NCBI GenBank assembly: GCA_902806575.1
Contig: CADCXD010000002.1
Coordinates: 3,968,001 to 4,032,000 of the forward strand
Direction of reading: 5' to 3'
Length of the DNA stretch: 64,000 bases
DNA from: Jackrogersella multiformis
Taxonomy: Eukaryota > Ascomycota > Sordariomycetes > Xylariales > Hypoxylaceae
Shown: positions 45,352 to 58,924 of the stretch, one piece after another
Layout: the number at the start of each line of letters is the position of its first letter
How positions within the stretch are numbered: the first letter of the stretch is position 1
Notes under the pieces: generated by a model
The model's input: only the letters and a program-made list of their open reading frames with translations
Database searches by the model: none
What the model was told of the DNA's origin: nothing
Program-made: the position numbers and the translations under genes

Positions 45352-47255
45352 CCATGGGTCATCAGAGTTATTGATACCAATCATAGCAATGTATTAGTAT
45401 GCCTATACGAAAAAAACCCCACCAATGGTCTTATTGATACAGCATTCGAAAGCGCGGATTGTCTAGATGGTAATTTGTCTTTCCTCTAGCATGGTCGGTA
45501 GGCTCAATTGCCCATCTGTTTTTAAACTCTTATCCACGACCCCGATAGGATCAGATACCGGCGGCTGTGCAGTATTTGGCAGTAGGAATCATGACGCATA
45601 GATTAGAGATCAGAAGGGGACGTTCACAGGCGTTGCGGTATTATTCGGAACACCGAAAAAAATGAGACCATGTTCGCATTTTCTATTATATCCCACGAGT
45701 ACGATGTACGAATAAGTGTTGAAAAGAGTATTGGCGACAAAAAGTGACGGTAGGATAAAGGGCGATTTACGTTTTCAAGATGGAACGGGTAAAAAGATTC
45801 GGTGTCCGAGGCGGAATTTATTGATTATCGGAGCGATGGGGTAAGGGTTGCTTTACCTACCGATGCATGAAAGTCGGAACGGACTTGTTTTCTTTCCAGG
45901 CGGGCGAGGAAAATTACTCCTCGCTTGCTGGGCTTGGCTTTTTTATTATTCCCCATGATGCGAGCTCGACCGAACAGACAGAGAGACAGCTTACCCTAGC
46001 TAGGCAGGCATAGAGAGCTTTCGGCTAATGGGGCATCATAGAGTTACAGTTACTGGTAGATAAAAAGATGGTCTTTGATATTCATACTACTATTCTTGTT
46101 ATTATTATTATTATTCGTGTATATTATATAGGCATTTACTGGACGTGTTACGACGGAATTTAATGAGAGATCATTGACCCCGAAGCCAAAAAGGGGGAAG
46201 GGATCTTGGGAGTAAGTGGGCTAATCTATTCAGGTGATATTGGCGTTCGCATGTTGTTGTTTCCAAGCAAGCACCATAAGTTATTTTTTTACCTATAGGT
46301 GTTCGTATCGGAACTTAAGAATCCTAAAATGTGTCCCCGAACCTCTTTTTCGGGAGGATTCGGTCCTTGAAAGGGTTGTCAAGTTCCGAGGACCGGTCCT
46401 AGATACACCATCCGTGTCAGACAACCTCCAGCTTACGGGATGGACTTACCTAAGGCATTGATAAGTGCTTGGGTGGATCTAACGAACTTAGATTATCGAT
46501 GGTAAAAGGGAGAAACAATGTACCTAGTGGGTAAGTGTTGTTAACAAGTATTGTAAAGGTTTTACCCCAGATGAGCTTTTAGAGTGTAGATGTAACGTAC
46601 ATCATACAGTGCGCCGCATCTTCCATCTAGGGGGTAGGCAGTTGGAGGATACCTTACCTAGGTACCTAGACTTATGTAGGTAAGTAGGGGGTTATAGCAA
46701 AGGGATGATACTTAGGTATATGGGTATAGCAAAATCTTGAATAAAGGTAGAGGAATGGAGGGTGTACGAGGCTGCGGCTAGCTTATACACATTCTACGAT
46801 TAGGTAACCACGGCTATTTTTTATCCACATGGGAAAGGAGGGGGAAAACCCCCCGACTTTCAGATAGAAAAGGCGCACCCACTGGTTGCTTCTATTATCT
46901 ATCCTGATCCGGTTGACGGAAGATGCCCAGCTCTTTTCTCTAGCTGTATATGTATCGAATTGACCGTTTCCCTCGGTCTTCAAATCTCAAAACGCCATGA
47001 GGGGAATCATGTCATGCATCAAATTGCCAACGCCGTTTTTTGTTGAAAAAATATGACCTGCCGGCACTCCTAGTGTCCCTTTTGATACCTCGTACCCCGT
47101 TTCCCCAAATGCTAGTTGATGCGTGCGTAGACTCATGCTTGTTGAAACACAGACCGACCCCGTCTAATCACGGGAATTCAGTGAGCTGTAAATTACTCTA
47201 GAGTACACATGTTGATATTTGTGTACCTCGAGGTAGTTCATGTAAAGGAACGAGA
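45352..47255. other. convergent intergenic space, no gene seen
   Basis: About 1.9 kb between the regulator and adenosylhomocysteinase 3' ends. A (TTA)n run lies near 46097-46114. Small ATG frames at 46234 and 46783 have no recognisable content. A TACCTAGGTACCTAG palindrome is near 46657. Confidence 0.55.
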
Positions 47256-48125
47256 TTAGTATCGGTAGCTGCGCATTATTGTTAGCTAGGTCAAGAAATC
47301 GGCGAAAAAGGGGGGAGGGGGAGGAACATACTGGTCGCTCTTGAAAGGACCCTCAATCCCCAATCCGAGATACTCTCCTTGTACCTTGGTAAGGGTGGTG
47401 ACCTCGGCGTTGACGTGGGAAAGGTGGAGTCTGGCGACCTCCTCGTCCAGAATCTTAGGTAGCACGTAGACGCCAATGGGGAGCTTCTCCGTCTTGGCGA
47501 AGGCAACGTACTTCTGACCGAAGGCCTTGTCTTGAGCCTTGAAAAGCATGATCTGCGCAAGGACTTGGTTGCTGAAAGAGCAGGACATGACGAAAGAAGA
47601 GTGACCAGTGGCACAGCCAAGGTTAACCAATCGGCCCTCGGCCAAAAGGATGATGTGTCGGCCGTTGGCCATGAGGAAGCGGTCGACCTGGGGCTTGATG
47701 TTCTGAACGCTCTTCGCGTTCTTCTTCAACCACGCAACGTCAATCTCGATATCAAAATGGCCGATGTCTGGTTGTGTGTTAGCGTCTAGAGTATTAGAAG
47801 AGCTAACCATGGCATATACTTACTGCAAACGATAGCATCATTAGGCATGGCCTCGAAATGCTTGCCAACCAGGATGTCTCGGCATCCAGTGGTAGTGACG
47901 AAGATCTGGCCGACGGAAGCAGCCTTCTCCATAGTTGTAACCTGGAAACCAGCCATGGCAGCCTGGAGCGCGTTAATGGGGTCGACCTCAGTAACGAGGA
48001 CGCGGGCACCCATTCCTTGCAGCGCCATAGCACAGCCCTTGCCGACGTCACCGAAACCAGCGACGACGCCAATCTTGCCAGCAATCATGACGTCGGTGGC
48101 GCGCTTGATACCGTCGATCAGAGAC

Positions 48126-48160
<35 letters not shown>

Positions 48161-48724
48161 AGTAACGCTGTCGTTGACGTTGATGGCGGGTACGAGGAGT
48201 TTGTCGTTCTTCAGCATTCGGTACAGGTGGTGGACACCGGTGGTGGTCTCCTCCGAGACACCAAAGCAGTCCTTCAGCATCTCGGGATACTTGTCGTGGA
48301 CGAGGTGGGTAAGGTCACCACCGTCGTCGAGAATCAGGTTGAGCTTCTTGCCATCCTTGAAAGATAGCAGTTGCTGCTCTAAGCACCAGTTGTACTCCTC
48401 CTCGGTTTCACCCTTCCAGGCGAATACGGGAACGCCAGCGGCAGCAATAGCGGCAGCGGCGTGGTCTTGGGTAGAGAAAATGTTGCAAGAAGTCCACGTA
48501 ACCTCGGCACCGAGAGATGTTAACGTCTCGATCAGGACGGCAGTCTGAATGGTCATGTGTAAGCAACCAGCAATCCGGGCGCCGGCCAGGGGTTGGTCAG
48601 CGGCATATTTCTGTCGGATGGCCATCAGGCCGGGCATCTCATTCTCCGCCAGCTCAATCTCCTTGCGGCCGAAAGCGGCAAGGGAAAGGTCAGCGACCTT
48701 GAACTTGGAAGCAGGAGCAGCCAT
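47256..48724 (-). CDS. SAH1: S-adenosylhomocysteinase
   Basis: Hydrolyses S-adenosylhomocysteine to adenosine and homocysteine, relieving inhibition of methyltransferases; cytosolic, NAD-dependent. Three exons: 47824-48724, 47332-47767 and a terminal coding exon of only 13 bases (47256-47268). They give 449 aa, the standard length. Substrate-site blocks HMTIQTAVLIETL and NDSVTKSKFDN, NAD-binding GFGDVGKG (223-230), and IGHFDIEID and RHIILLAEGRLVNLGCATGH are present. The last exon restores the universal ending DHYRY: the GTATGT donor at 47331 and CGCAG acceptor at 47269 split the His codon. Reading through the intron instead would give a Pro-rich ending foreign to the family. Confidence 0.97.
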
Positions 48725-50140
48725 TGCTAGAAGGCGTAGCTATTAGCTGACTGTATGATACCACGAAGCCCAGAGCAGATAAGAGGACCTACTTAGATTG
48801 TTGATCCGGGTGAAAAGCGGTGAAGGCGGGGGAAGATGAGAGAGAGATCAAGACACCGAATGGATAAATCGGCTGCGAGAACAGTCTCTTTATGGGACGA
48901 AGTTAGCATATACAGATCTAGTATATTAATCACGAACGGAGAGTATATAGTATATTAACTTACAAGAGATGTTCTACGGGAAAGTATGGGAAATAATCGG
49001 AGGGTATTGTGAATAGAAGTAGAATAGAATTGAATTGAGGAAGAAGTAAGAAAGAGTTCGGGAAAGAGTTCGGAGGAGAGAAGTATAAGAACTTAAAAAA
49101 TGGTAAGAGACGTAGAGGTACGGCAGGTACGGCAGGTACGGAGTTGGACTAAACTGGAGGAAGGTTCCAATGGTTTATCCAGCGTGGTTGGCTGGTTGGC
49201 TGGTTCGTTAGCTGTTGCCCACAAGTAGGTACATCCTATATGGAGGCATGGATTTTGATTTTTTTTTCTTCTTCTTCTATCAGCTTTGGGCAACCCCTCC
49301 AGCCCCTCTTTCCCTCGTCGGACTTCGTAGGTGAGTGCCAAGTGGTCGAATACTGGCTACTTGTCAGCTCACACTAGGCTACTTTCAGCTTAGAGGATTT
49401 CGTCCCTGAAAAATGCCCCTCATCCCGTCCTTTTCACCCACTCGGCAAATCTTTTTCGTCGACTGTTGGCTGTTGGGAAATCAATAACTCCGTGCACTAC
49501 GGATTATTTCTCATATTACGCCGGTCAGACGCTTTTGATTGGCCAATCATCCCAATACACCCGTATCTGCTATTCTTTATAGCGATTAGGTAACTCCTGA
49601 AACGAAGGAATAAGAGGCCGTCAAGGTAGATCCTATGAGATCCTATGAGATCCCTATGTAGGTACTTAGGTAGGTTCGGCAGAGTAAGATTTTATTATAA
49701 CCATGTATTTATTACCTACTTAGGTACATGTAGGTATCGGTTAGTAGGCAGTCTATATTGGTGATTTCCGACCTCTTCAAGTTGTGATAATCGGAAATAC
49801 CGTTATCCCATTCACGGATATTCCTCCTTGATAAATGTATCATTTCTTCGGCGGTCACTTCATTCTAGGCAGCTTGGTTTTAAGCCAGCAAATCTCACGG
49901 GGACCCGAGGTAGGGTAGGTGAAGCGTGCTCTCCTTGACTTTAACTTTGTATGTTTAACTACCTACCTACCTAGGTATGTAGGTAATATTTCATATCAAC
50001 TCTGGCCAGCCACAAGCAAGACATAGAATCAGCAAAACTCTATAGAATTAGCTCTACAGACCCTGAGAAACCCTAGAACGCCTCGGACGCCGGGTCGCAT
50101 GCATCTTTATCAACTACTCCCTTTTTCTCCCTTGCAGCTT
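48725..50140. other. intergenic, no gene seen
   Basis: About 1.4 kb. Contains the SAH1 leader, GGTACGGCAGGTACGG repeats (about 49118-49141), GGTTGGCT repeats (near 49186-49205), a GATCCTATGA repeat (about 49630-49652) and TACCTAGGT palindromes near 49715 and 49970. No gene recognised. Confidence 0.55.
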
Positions 50141-51405
50141 TTATTCTGGCAGGAGGTTTCCCCTGACTGCGAACATCTTGGCGCTAACACTGGCCGTGAA
50201 CCCATCTATTTGCTTGCTGTACTGCTCGACTTGCTTGGCGTTCAGCATGCCCTCGAATCGGCTAGGCTCCTGCGGAAGCTTGAAGATTCGCTGCCACTCG
50301 TCCTCCGGAAGCGGCTGCTGCTTGGCCGCAACTCGCGCCGCGTTCTCCGCCTTTCGCTTCGTCTGCCACGCCGTAATCTTAGCTTGTTCACGTGCCATCT
50401 GCCTCTGGTAGTATTGGTGGTTGTTCAGCTCGGTGTAATGAGACTCGATGCTGTCGAGCAGGAGATCACACGTCTTCTCTAGGAACGGATCTATCGACAG
50501 GTCAAGAATGTCGGTCGACGGGTAGAGAGGCATCTTGACAGCGTCACGTTGGAGATCAGAAAGAGACGTCGGCATAGCCAAGTCTGCATTCGTAGGAGTA
50601 GAGGGTAGCTGATGGAGGTACGAGGTGAGAAGGTAGGAGTTGTGAACGTGGACCGGGAACTCGACAAGGATGTCCTTGAACGAGAGCTTCGACTTTTGCA
50701 GGCTATGTTCTCCTCATTAGCAGATTGAACCTGACTCAGTTGTCGGTGCGATCCTCACCTCTCAGTTGTAAATTTCCCCTCCTTGAAGGCGGTCATGAAA
50801 TTATGTGTCAACTTGAATGCGCGAAGGCTCAGCGCACCCTGGGAACTTCGGCTGACATCGTGTACCAGGGCTGCCGTCCGTTCGTTCTCGCGCTGGTAGT
50901 GGTACTGGTTCTCGATGAAGCTCGAGTTCACGAAGTTGCCCATGGTAGCACTTGTATACCAGCCCACATTGTTGGCATCGACGTTGACCTCCTTGAGGTG
51001 TCGGATCATGTCGTTCTGATAGACAATGTTTGCCTTGGCGCGGGGCGCAGCGGAGGCGAGCGCAGATGCATCGTTCTGGTGGCCGCTTTCCACGCTTGCT
51101 ATGTCAACGGTAGGAAAAGGGAAGGTATTGGTGATCTCGAGGGTGCCGTCCTTATCCATACCGACGATGGAGCCCGTAGCGGTCGTAGGAAAGCTGTGTG
51201 AGCAGTGCTTAACTATCTTCATAACAACCTACACGCGACACCAAAGTTAGTGGACCGTTACCCCTTCGTTGATGATTCTGAAGGCGGACAGAGATTGGAG
51301 GGGTAGGGTAAATATGAGCAATGATTTAATTGTAAAGACAGACAGACTAACCAGTGCCTCGACCTGAACGGTCTTAAACGCCGCATCCTTTGTAGAATCA
51401 GCCAT
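50141..51405 (-). CDS. eukaryotic translation initiation factor 3 subunit H
   Basis: Subunit of the eIF3 octameric core that scaffolds 43S pre-initiation complexes. Three exons (51352-51405, 50759-51228 and 50141-50702) join in phase to 361 aa. The N terminus VQVEALVVMKIVKHCSHSFPTTATGSIVGMDKDGTLEITNTFPFP is the eIF3h MPN fold, which lacks the JAMM metal ligands of true deubiquitinases. A second block NDMIRHLKEVNVDANNVGWYTSATMGNFVN and a C-terminal helical half (MLNAKQVEQYSKQIDGF) complete it. eIF3h is found in filamentous fungi and animals but is missing from Saccharomyces cerevisiae. Confidence 0.95.
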
Positions 51406-52665
51406 GGTCGTAAAATAATTGATTGTCTGATTGTTGTTTGGCGACCTGTGGGTGATGTATTTGTTAGAAGATTTGAATTTGGCTGGTTGAAGATGACGAA
51501 GTTACGAATCTCGTCTAGGATTTTGTTGGTTTTTAGTGGGATGCGCGGATTCTGTGGGTTGGAAAATGCGAAAGTGTCTACCTAGGTATGTACCAAGGTA
51601 CCTAAGAAAAAGGAAAAAGAAAAGAGGGTACATGTACATAGGTACATACATTGGAAACAAAGTGGGTACCTACCTAGGTACCCGGTAGGCAGGCGGAGAG
51701 AAGCAGCAATAACACCTAAGGTACGAAGTACGAACTGTACCTACCTTAAGTACATACCATACCACCTACCTGGTTAGAAGGATACATGCCGCTTTGATAG
51801 AAGACACTATTCGCTTTACGCACCAACCAGGTAATATTTAACAAAGCATATCAACCCTCGCTTTTCAAAGCACATGCTGGCGTCGGCATCAATAATTGAA
51901 ATACAGTAGGTAGCAAACATCCCACTCTGGAACCCCCACGCCATGTTGTCATTTTCTATGTCGACATCCCACAAATAAAACATACCTAGGTATTTAAAGA
52001 GCCTCAAAGCAACGTCGTCTCTTTCCACGATCATTACCTACCTAGGTAGGTATTCTTCATCATATGTTCGAATCTCATCTGTATATACAACACCTGCCCG
52101 GGCACCTAGGTCCTCGGTAGGTATATACAAAGACCGACGCCAACCACACGCACTCATACATAAATCACCTAGCAACCAAAGTGGATTGGCTATCAACTCT
52201 AGAATCCAACCGTACTAGGGATCAGCTAGCCGGGGCAGAAAGTCATGTTGGCCCTCTTATTTTTGCCACCGGGAGAGTGAACAATGCTAGTCTCTGATCG
52301 TGTGGTCATCAATCCTCGATTAGGAGAGGGAAGCTAGACTTCCGGATATCTACCTTTTTTTTCCCTTTTCGTCCTATCTATCTACCTATCTACCTAGGTA
52401 GGTAAGGAATCTTCTTACGCCCAAGGTCCTCTATGGCCCTCTATGCCTATCTACCGCCTTCCCGTGGACAACAACCGATAACCGATACCTTGCTGGAAAT
52501 CACAAGCAAAAAAAAAAGGAGAAAGCCAGACGCTCTAGATACCTAGGTAGACGGCCCGCCGGCCGCGGACCCACCTCATTCGTCAACCCCGTCGCCTCTA
52601 TCTCAGGCACATGAGGGTGAACCATACCGGGCGGTCACCGTGCAGCTTAGTGCAACCCTACGACT
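51406..52665. other. intergenic, no gene seen
   Basis: About 1.3 kb rich in TACCTAGGTA palindromes (for example 52391-52400 and near 51586, 51670, 52035 and 52540). A minus-strand frame at 51816-52034 has no support. Confidence 0.55.
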
Positions 52666-53451
52666 TCATTCCCAGTCAATAATTTCCCAGCTTTGCACGT
52701 CATCCCGAATGATAAGCCTGTGCCGGTCAATTTTCCAATGCGAGTACAACGACCGCGTTGCCGCCGCTGCCTTGCGATGCCCAGGGCCGACTCCTCCCTT
52801 TATCGCATCCTCTTGCGATCTCCACAGACAGGTAGCAAGGTTTCTGCCGTCCTTATCGGGATGCCCGAACCAATATCTGGAATCTGTTAATGCTCTCTTC
52901 CGCAAGGACCCGGTTCAGAAGGCCCCCCAAAAAGGCCCCCAACAAACCGGGGGAGGGGGGAAACCGGACACCTACTTGAGAAATCCGCCGCTGGCTATCG
53001 CTTCCGCATGCGCTACCTGATCCAGTGCCCCCAGGTCGTCGTACACAGTTGTAGGCGGGATTTGTGATCGAAAAGCCACGATGAAGAAGGAAGTTTCCTT
53101 CCATCTGTAGCCGCATTTCCGCACGAGCTGTGCTAATTTCTCAATCACCTCGTCCCAGTTGAAGGTCTCGGCATAAGGGGAGGTAGCGTAGTCTGGCCGC
53201 AGGCTTCTCATACTAGCAAGTGCGCGGGCGAGCAACGCGTTTTCCGCATCAAGACTTCGTAGGTCGAGAAGGTGCTCCTGTTCGGTGTATGGCGACTGGA
53301 CGAGAAAGTGCTCTCCGTCGTGTGTGAAGATGCTGGCACTATCAGCCGGGACTGTCGCAATCTCCCGCGTCGAGACCTCTATTGGTTCCTTTTCTTGAAG
53401 GAATGCAGGTGAGAGCTCTGAAGGGTGTGGTGACACCTGATTTATAGCCAT
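52666..53451 (-). CDS. UPF0643 family protein
   Basis: Two exons (52976-53451 and 52666-52876, GTAGGT/CCAG, phase 2) give 228 aa. Recognised by the conserved fungal blocks GALDQVAHAEAIASGGFLKYWFG, where the intron falls between FL and KYWFG, followed by PDKDGRNLATCLWRSQEDA and IDRHRLIIRDD...WEIIDWE at the end. It has no known enzymatic function and no signal peptide or membrane span; the Trp/Arg-rich end resembles small soluble domains. The start is the first ATG (MAINQVSPHP). The intron contains G-rich/C-rich homopolymer runs. Confidence 0.88.
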
Positions 53452-56010
53452 ATTGCAGTGCTTGCTTGACAAGAAAGCCTCTGGCTTTTGGATGGCCTAA
53501 GAGAGTGGAATATGAGTGTTAACTGGCGTTCAGATTACGAGGTTTCTTAATGGCAGAGGGAAATCTGGCAGATCCGAAGCAGGGTCCACAGACGTTTTTT
53601 ATCTTGGGAAGTGTTACCAGGACATCCAGGTTGATACAGGCTAGGTTCTGAAAAGTAGGACTTCCGGTTCAAATAGATGGAAGGTAAGAGAGAAAGAGAG
53701 AGACAGAGAGTTATCACTGTCACATTGACAAGGCAAACCAGGAGTGACCCAGGAGATCATCTCAAGTTACCATCCGTCGGCGGTATGGTGAGCGGACCCA
53801 GCTGCATGATAATGCTTATGTCCTGTGTCTCTTCTTTGTGTGTGTGAGTTTGTGGAAAATTTCTGGGCCCTTCGTCACCCTCGGAAGAGATCGCGCCATC
53901 CCGCAAATCGTTGATACCATCGAGCCACCGCAATTTAGCCAGGCCAGCCAGGTAAGGGCAAACAAAATGCTAAAACGTGCTAAGGTAAGATTGCGAATGT
54001 CGAACTTAATAACATGAGATGACATCCGTAGATATACAAACTACCTAGTCAGCTCCTTTGTTTGGGCCTTCTTTTGCCCTTACCCCAGGCTGCCCAGTCT
54101 AGACCTAAGACCCTAGGTTAACCCTTAGCCTCTGATTAGGTCGGACCGTCCCTTATGAAGGCCTTGTACTATGTAAAGGCGATGGAGTGAATGCGAATTA
54201 TATGTGAACCTATAGGAGATACCTAGGTGTCTTGCGAGGTACCTATCATGCACCCTGCTAGACTAAAGATATTAGAGTACATAAGTAGTGCGTTAGTTAC
54301 CTACATATAGGTACCTAGGTAGGTATTAAAGCATGTAACCCCATGGGTGGGTCGCGATCTTGATAGAGAACGTGTTTGAGAGAGTCCATGGATACCTCGG
54401 TATGTACCTACTCATTACCTAGCGTGCCTACCTACCTAGTACCTAGGTAAATATGTATCGCGGCTTATAGATGGCTTAGATCATCGCTGCGGGATTGACG
54501 AATCGGGCTTGATCGGGCCAGCCTTTATCCCCCCGTGGCTGCTACCTAGGTACATGGACATACATATATTTACCTACATAGGTAGGTACCTACCGCATGC
54601 AGGATGTAACCATAACCCCCCCAACATTAATATATAGCATCAACATATTCGTACAGTATCATCATATTTTACCTTGGTAGCTTCGAATAACTGTGTTCCG
54701 TTGCCGTTATCTCAACATCCACCATGCTCGCACAGGATACCCAGCTAATCCTGCTATCACCTTATTCTTCTGCATCAGAGCATCGTACACAAAGTCCATA
54801 GGCTATAGATAACACCTAAACACCTAAACACAAGCGAAGATAGGAACATCGTCACAAGTGGTGATATTGGCCACCATCATATGCTAAATTTCGTTGGCGT
54901 GTCCACGAACCCAGTTGTCCCCCCCATGTAAATTCCCCATTCCCCATTCCCCAAATGATTTTCTGCCAAAATAATGCGACAGGCAGAAAGGGCCAAAAAG
55001 TCGAGACGCACAGGGAGCACGGCGCCGATGCCGGTTGGCATGTTTCGGGGTCTTCTTGACCCTTCCCCCTCATGCAGATGCAACTTTGATGCAACTTTGA
55101 TCAATCCCGCCTGAATTGCCCTTGCAAATCAGAAAACCCAGATTTTTGCTGCACGGCTGATCCAAGCTGTTGGGGTCACTGATCTTCCGAAACGTCAGTG
55201 CAGAGTCGAACATGTGCTCTCGATAGCTGCTAAATGGAAGAAATCGAAGCGCTATAACCAACTGGTGGTGGGGGTGGATTGTCCGCGGATCGTCCTGAGA
55301 TTGATTGCAAGTGTCCGGTTCCGCGGTTTTGTTCTCGACCCCGAAATATTGAGCCCTTCCAAGATATTTTCTACCACGTATCAGTACCTCGCTACTTTCG
55401 TCTGCTTCCTCGTGTAATCCGGCGAGACTCCCCCTACATATGGAGCATCCGCTCGAGTGTCTCTACTAAATATCCCATCGCGGCTTACCCCCTTTTCTAG
55501 GTTCTACCAATCCGGACGTCCTTTTATATCCTAAGCCGGCCGTCTTCCGTTTGTAGCGGGGCCGGACAACCGTTGATTTCAAACGAGGCCGCCGAGAAGA
55601 AAACAAGACACATCTACCCGTACTGTTTTTAAGTACCTACCTAAATCTGGTTCGCTCAATTGAAATACACTCGATATATTCATAAAAATTCAAGTGAGCA
55701 TAGTCGCGAGTGGGTTGGTTGTGAAATTATCTTAACCTAGATGTCTACCTAGGTAGGTAATTACCTAGGTATATATCAACGCTTTACGATACCGCTACTA
55801 TGTGGGCTTCATCCCTTATTTGCATATCCTAGATACTATCTTCCTAGGTAGGGTATATACATATAAACATACACGCAACTCATATAATGCCTATAGTTCG
55901 CAAGCCAAATCTTATGTCCTAGAGAATCTTACTGGTATATTGTATCCTTCGTCCTCATTCGTTTAGAACCAGCATTGATCATTACGAATAAAGCTAGAAA
56001 ATCATTGCTC
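53452..56010. other. 2.6 kb intergenic, no gene seen
   Basis: TACCTAGGTA palindromes recur (for example 55746-55755 and 55762-55771, and near 54310, 54437 and 54545). A GAGAGAGA stretch lies near 53692-53708. Small frames at 53816, 54852 and 55214 carry no recognisable protein. Confidence 0.55.
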
Positions 56011-57573
56011 TCATTCACACTGTGACCACCATTCGGAATTTGCAACGCATGTGTATGGAGCTACACACTGGGTTGGTCCCGTGTAGCCTTCACCACCACA
56101 CTATGTGATGTTAGATGGACTGGAACAAACATATTTAAGACCATATCCAGCACAATGACGGGGCTTTATGACAGAAGGGTGCTAGTAAAACAGTGCCAAA
56201 TAAAATTGCTTACCTGTCCCCACTGGGCTACAGTCCCAGTCGCAGTAGAAGCCGGCGAGCTCGTTGTACTAGTAGTGGTCGTGGCTGAGGTGGAGGTGGA
56301 GGTGGCGCTTTGCGTTGAAGTACTCGGTCCCGACCCGCAGGGGGAACCGGATTCTAAAATATTGTGAACTTGCTAGGAACACTATGTTAGCCAAAGACAA
56401 ATGCTGGAACCATATTAGCAGAAATTTACCTCGGCATATGTGCAGCCGTTTATCGTATTAGAGTCCGAGAAACCGGCGCTCCACATCACTTTAATAATAA
56501 CCGTCAGTAGAGACTTTAGAAAATAGGGCTACTAGGGGATCTAGGCGTGTCTAGGGGCAACAACTCCTCATAAACTCGATTAGGAATTATTTACTCCTAA
56601 GACAGACTAAAAAGGGGAAGACGAAGTCCCAGTGTTACATACTGACACCGCCGAACCTGGAGTTGGCCTTGTACTGATTAACGATAGTCGCGAGCTGATC
56701 GGGTGTTGCGTAATATGTCTCCCCGCTAGGCCCGCCGTTAGCAGCCAACGGAGCGGCCGGCAACCCGATGAAGATCTTGGCATCGGCCGAAGGGGTCCCG
56801 GATGTCCAATCCACCCAATCATCATAGTTAAAGGGAGCGTTGCCGTTAATAGGAAGGGCACACGGATAGGTGTAGTTGTTATTATTATAGAATTGTGGCC
56901 AGAGGTAATCGAACGTCGCATTGCCGATGATCTCCCCCATGTTAGGCTCAGGAATAGGACACTGGGGCGCGCCGGTGATGTAGTACGTTTTTGAAGAATC
57001 AGAGGCGAAATTCGAGCGCAAAGTAGATATCATGTACGGGTAGTATTCGCTTCCTCTGTTGACCTCTATGTCAAAGTCGAAGCCGTCGATAATGACGTCG
57101 CCAAACGGTCGTTGCGCACTAGAATTTCCAGAATTACCATAAGCTTGCCAGAGGTAATTGCCAATTGACTCCGCCTCTGCCTGCGATGACAGAGAGTAAG
57201 AGGAAGTAGCGCCACCCAGTGATAAGATGACCTTGACTCCGGCTGACTGGCATGTTGTGATGGCGGATGATAAGGCATCGCAGTTTTGTCCTTCGCCCGA
57301 GTTACTAATAAAGCACGACTGGCCAACCGTACCAGATGGGATATCACTCCCGCTTCCCCACGAATACAAGAAGGCCAAAACGATTATGTCGATGCCAGAT
57401 GTGGAGGTACAGTATGTCGACAGGTCGTTGTTCTCGATCGTGCCACCGCCATTTTGGCCCCAGTAGACAACGTTCTGAGCACCTGATGCCTGACGGGGAA
57501 TGAGAGCACGAGGAAGAGCCGCTGCTGCTCCGACCATAAGGCCGAGGTAATTACACACAGCGACAAAACGCAT
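56011..57573 (-). CDS. secreted GH18 class III chitinase with CBM1
   Basis: Endochitinase of glycoside hydrolase family 18. Four exons (56643-57573, 56430-56488, 56214-56372 and 56011-56100) give 412 aa. A signal peptide is at about 1-19 (MRFVAVCNYLGLMVGAAAA), followed by a propeptide-like PRALIPRQ. Catalytic domain: KVILSLGG (114-121) and the active-site DGFDFDIE (163-170) with acid/base E170. The domain ends with GGVMMWSAGFSD, completed by the second exon. A Ser/Thr linker (about 350-377) leads to a C-terminal CBM1: AQWGQCGGEGYTGPTQC...SQC with the normal cysteine spacing. The CBM1 exon starts exactly at the first cysteine. Probably acts on fungal cell wall or exogenous chitin. Confidence 0.95.
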
Positions 57574-58924
57574 ATTGATAAATTAAGATGACAAGTATGT
57601 ACAGAAACGAACTATATACAAAAGGGGCTAACCTGTCAAAGGTGTTGGGCGGTGTGATCCGGATCGATTCTCATAACTAACGGGTAAATCAGAGACTCAG
57701 GAGGAGCATCATGATCTACTTATCCTTCTTGAGGGCGGATTAATAGGGCTATTAGATTGATACCCTGACATCCAGCAAGCATCCCCATGATCTCAGGAGA
57801 CGTTACATGAAGCACGCGGAATGCCAGTCATGATATTCATCCCCCCCTAAACTAGCATTCGTCATCAGCCCCCCTCGCCACAGGTGCTGAACATAGGACT
57901 TCGCTAAACAAAGGCTGGGTGGCATTATACAGTATTAGATCGACCAAACAAAGTTATTTTCTTACCATCAATTGATCATCAGTACTTCGTGCGGGCTTCT
58001 TATCATAATATCTATAAAGGGCAGCGTAATATACTTATTGCACGGGGAAAAGGGGGAGGGGGGCAGGGGATGACAACTGCCAGTTAAGGGGTTAGTGCGA
58101 TCATAAGTTCGGACCATATACAAGCTATAGTAGTAGTTGGTTCCGGGCTTGGAAAAGAGCCGCGCCAAACCTAGCACGCATGCGAAAGAGGAAGTCGACG
58201 TGATAGCGGACAAGGAGCCTTGTTTCTACCACATCTGACCTTAGGTTTCCGGAGAAGTGGAGTCGTACATCGGCCGATGATCCCGGCCTTGGCAGGTTGG
58301 CCCGATCAAGTGAGACGTAGCATGACGAGGTCTCAACCTCTCCATCACTACGTTACAGCTCATTGGGTACAGTGAAGAGAACAGAATATGGATGTCTTTG
58401 CACGGGGGGTTTTAGATGATGAACCAAGATCAAAGCAAATGACCTGCAACATTAATGGCTGACCCGCTTTATCAGGAACAATAGGGTAGTAATATGTAAT
58501 GAGCTACCTATTTGGGTACTGTATGATCGCCCGAGGGTTATTGTGCCGCACGCTATCTTCTATAGGGGTCTCATCACCTGATTAGGAAGGCTCCGTAGCC
58601 ATCCCCTTCGTCGAGGTTTAACTGTAACGTAAGTAAGGCACGTGAAAGAGTGTATATTATAGGCTGCTTCTTACTTTCAGCATAAATGACTCCAATTTCT
58701 GATCTCAAACCCTTTAGTTTCCCCAGGTTTTTATACTATTTAAGTGTCGAGAAACTTTATTAAAAGAAAATATATTTGAATATAATAATTTTCATAACTG
58801 TATGTTATCCGTAATATAGTCCCAGTCGTTAATTATAATAGTTACCTAAACCAAAATCATAAGTTTAAATTATTAACTAATAGGTAATAGTTACCTACGC
58901 TGTCATCGTTAAGTACCTAAAGCC

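Noticed and set aside
47286..47331. Pro-rich C terminus of SAH1 read straight through the last intron
   Set aside because: Family ends in DHYRY, which the GTATGT/CGCAG intron restores exactly.
52640..53020. 126-codon plus-strand frame opposite the UPF0643 gene
   Set aside because: Antisense shadow; the minus strand carries the conserved UPF0643 blocks.
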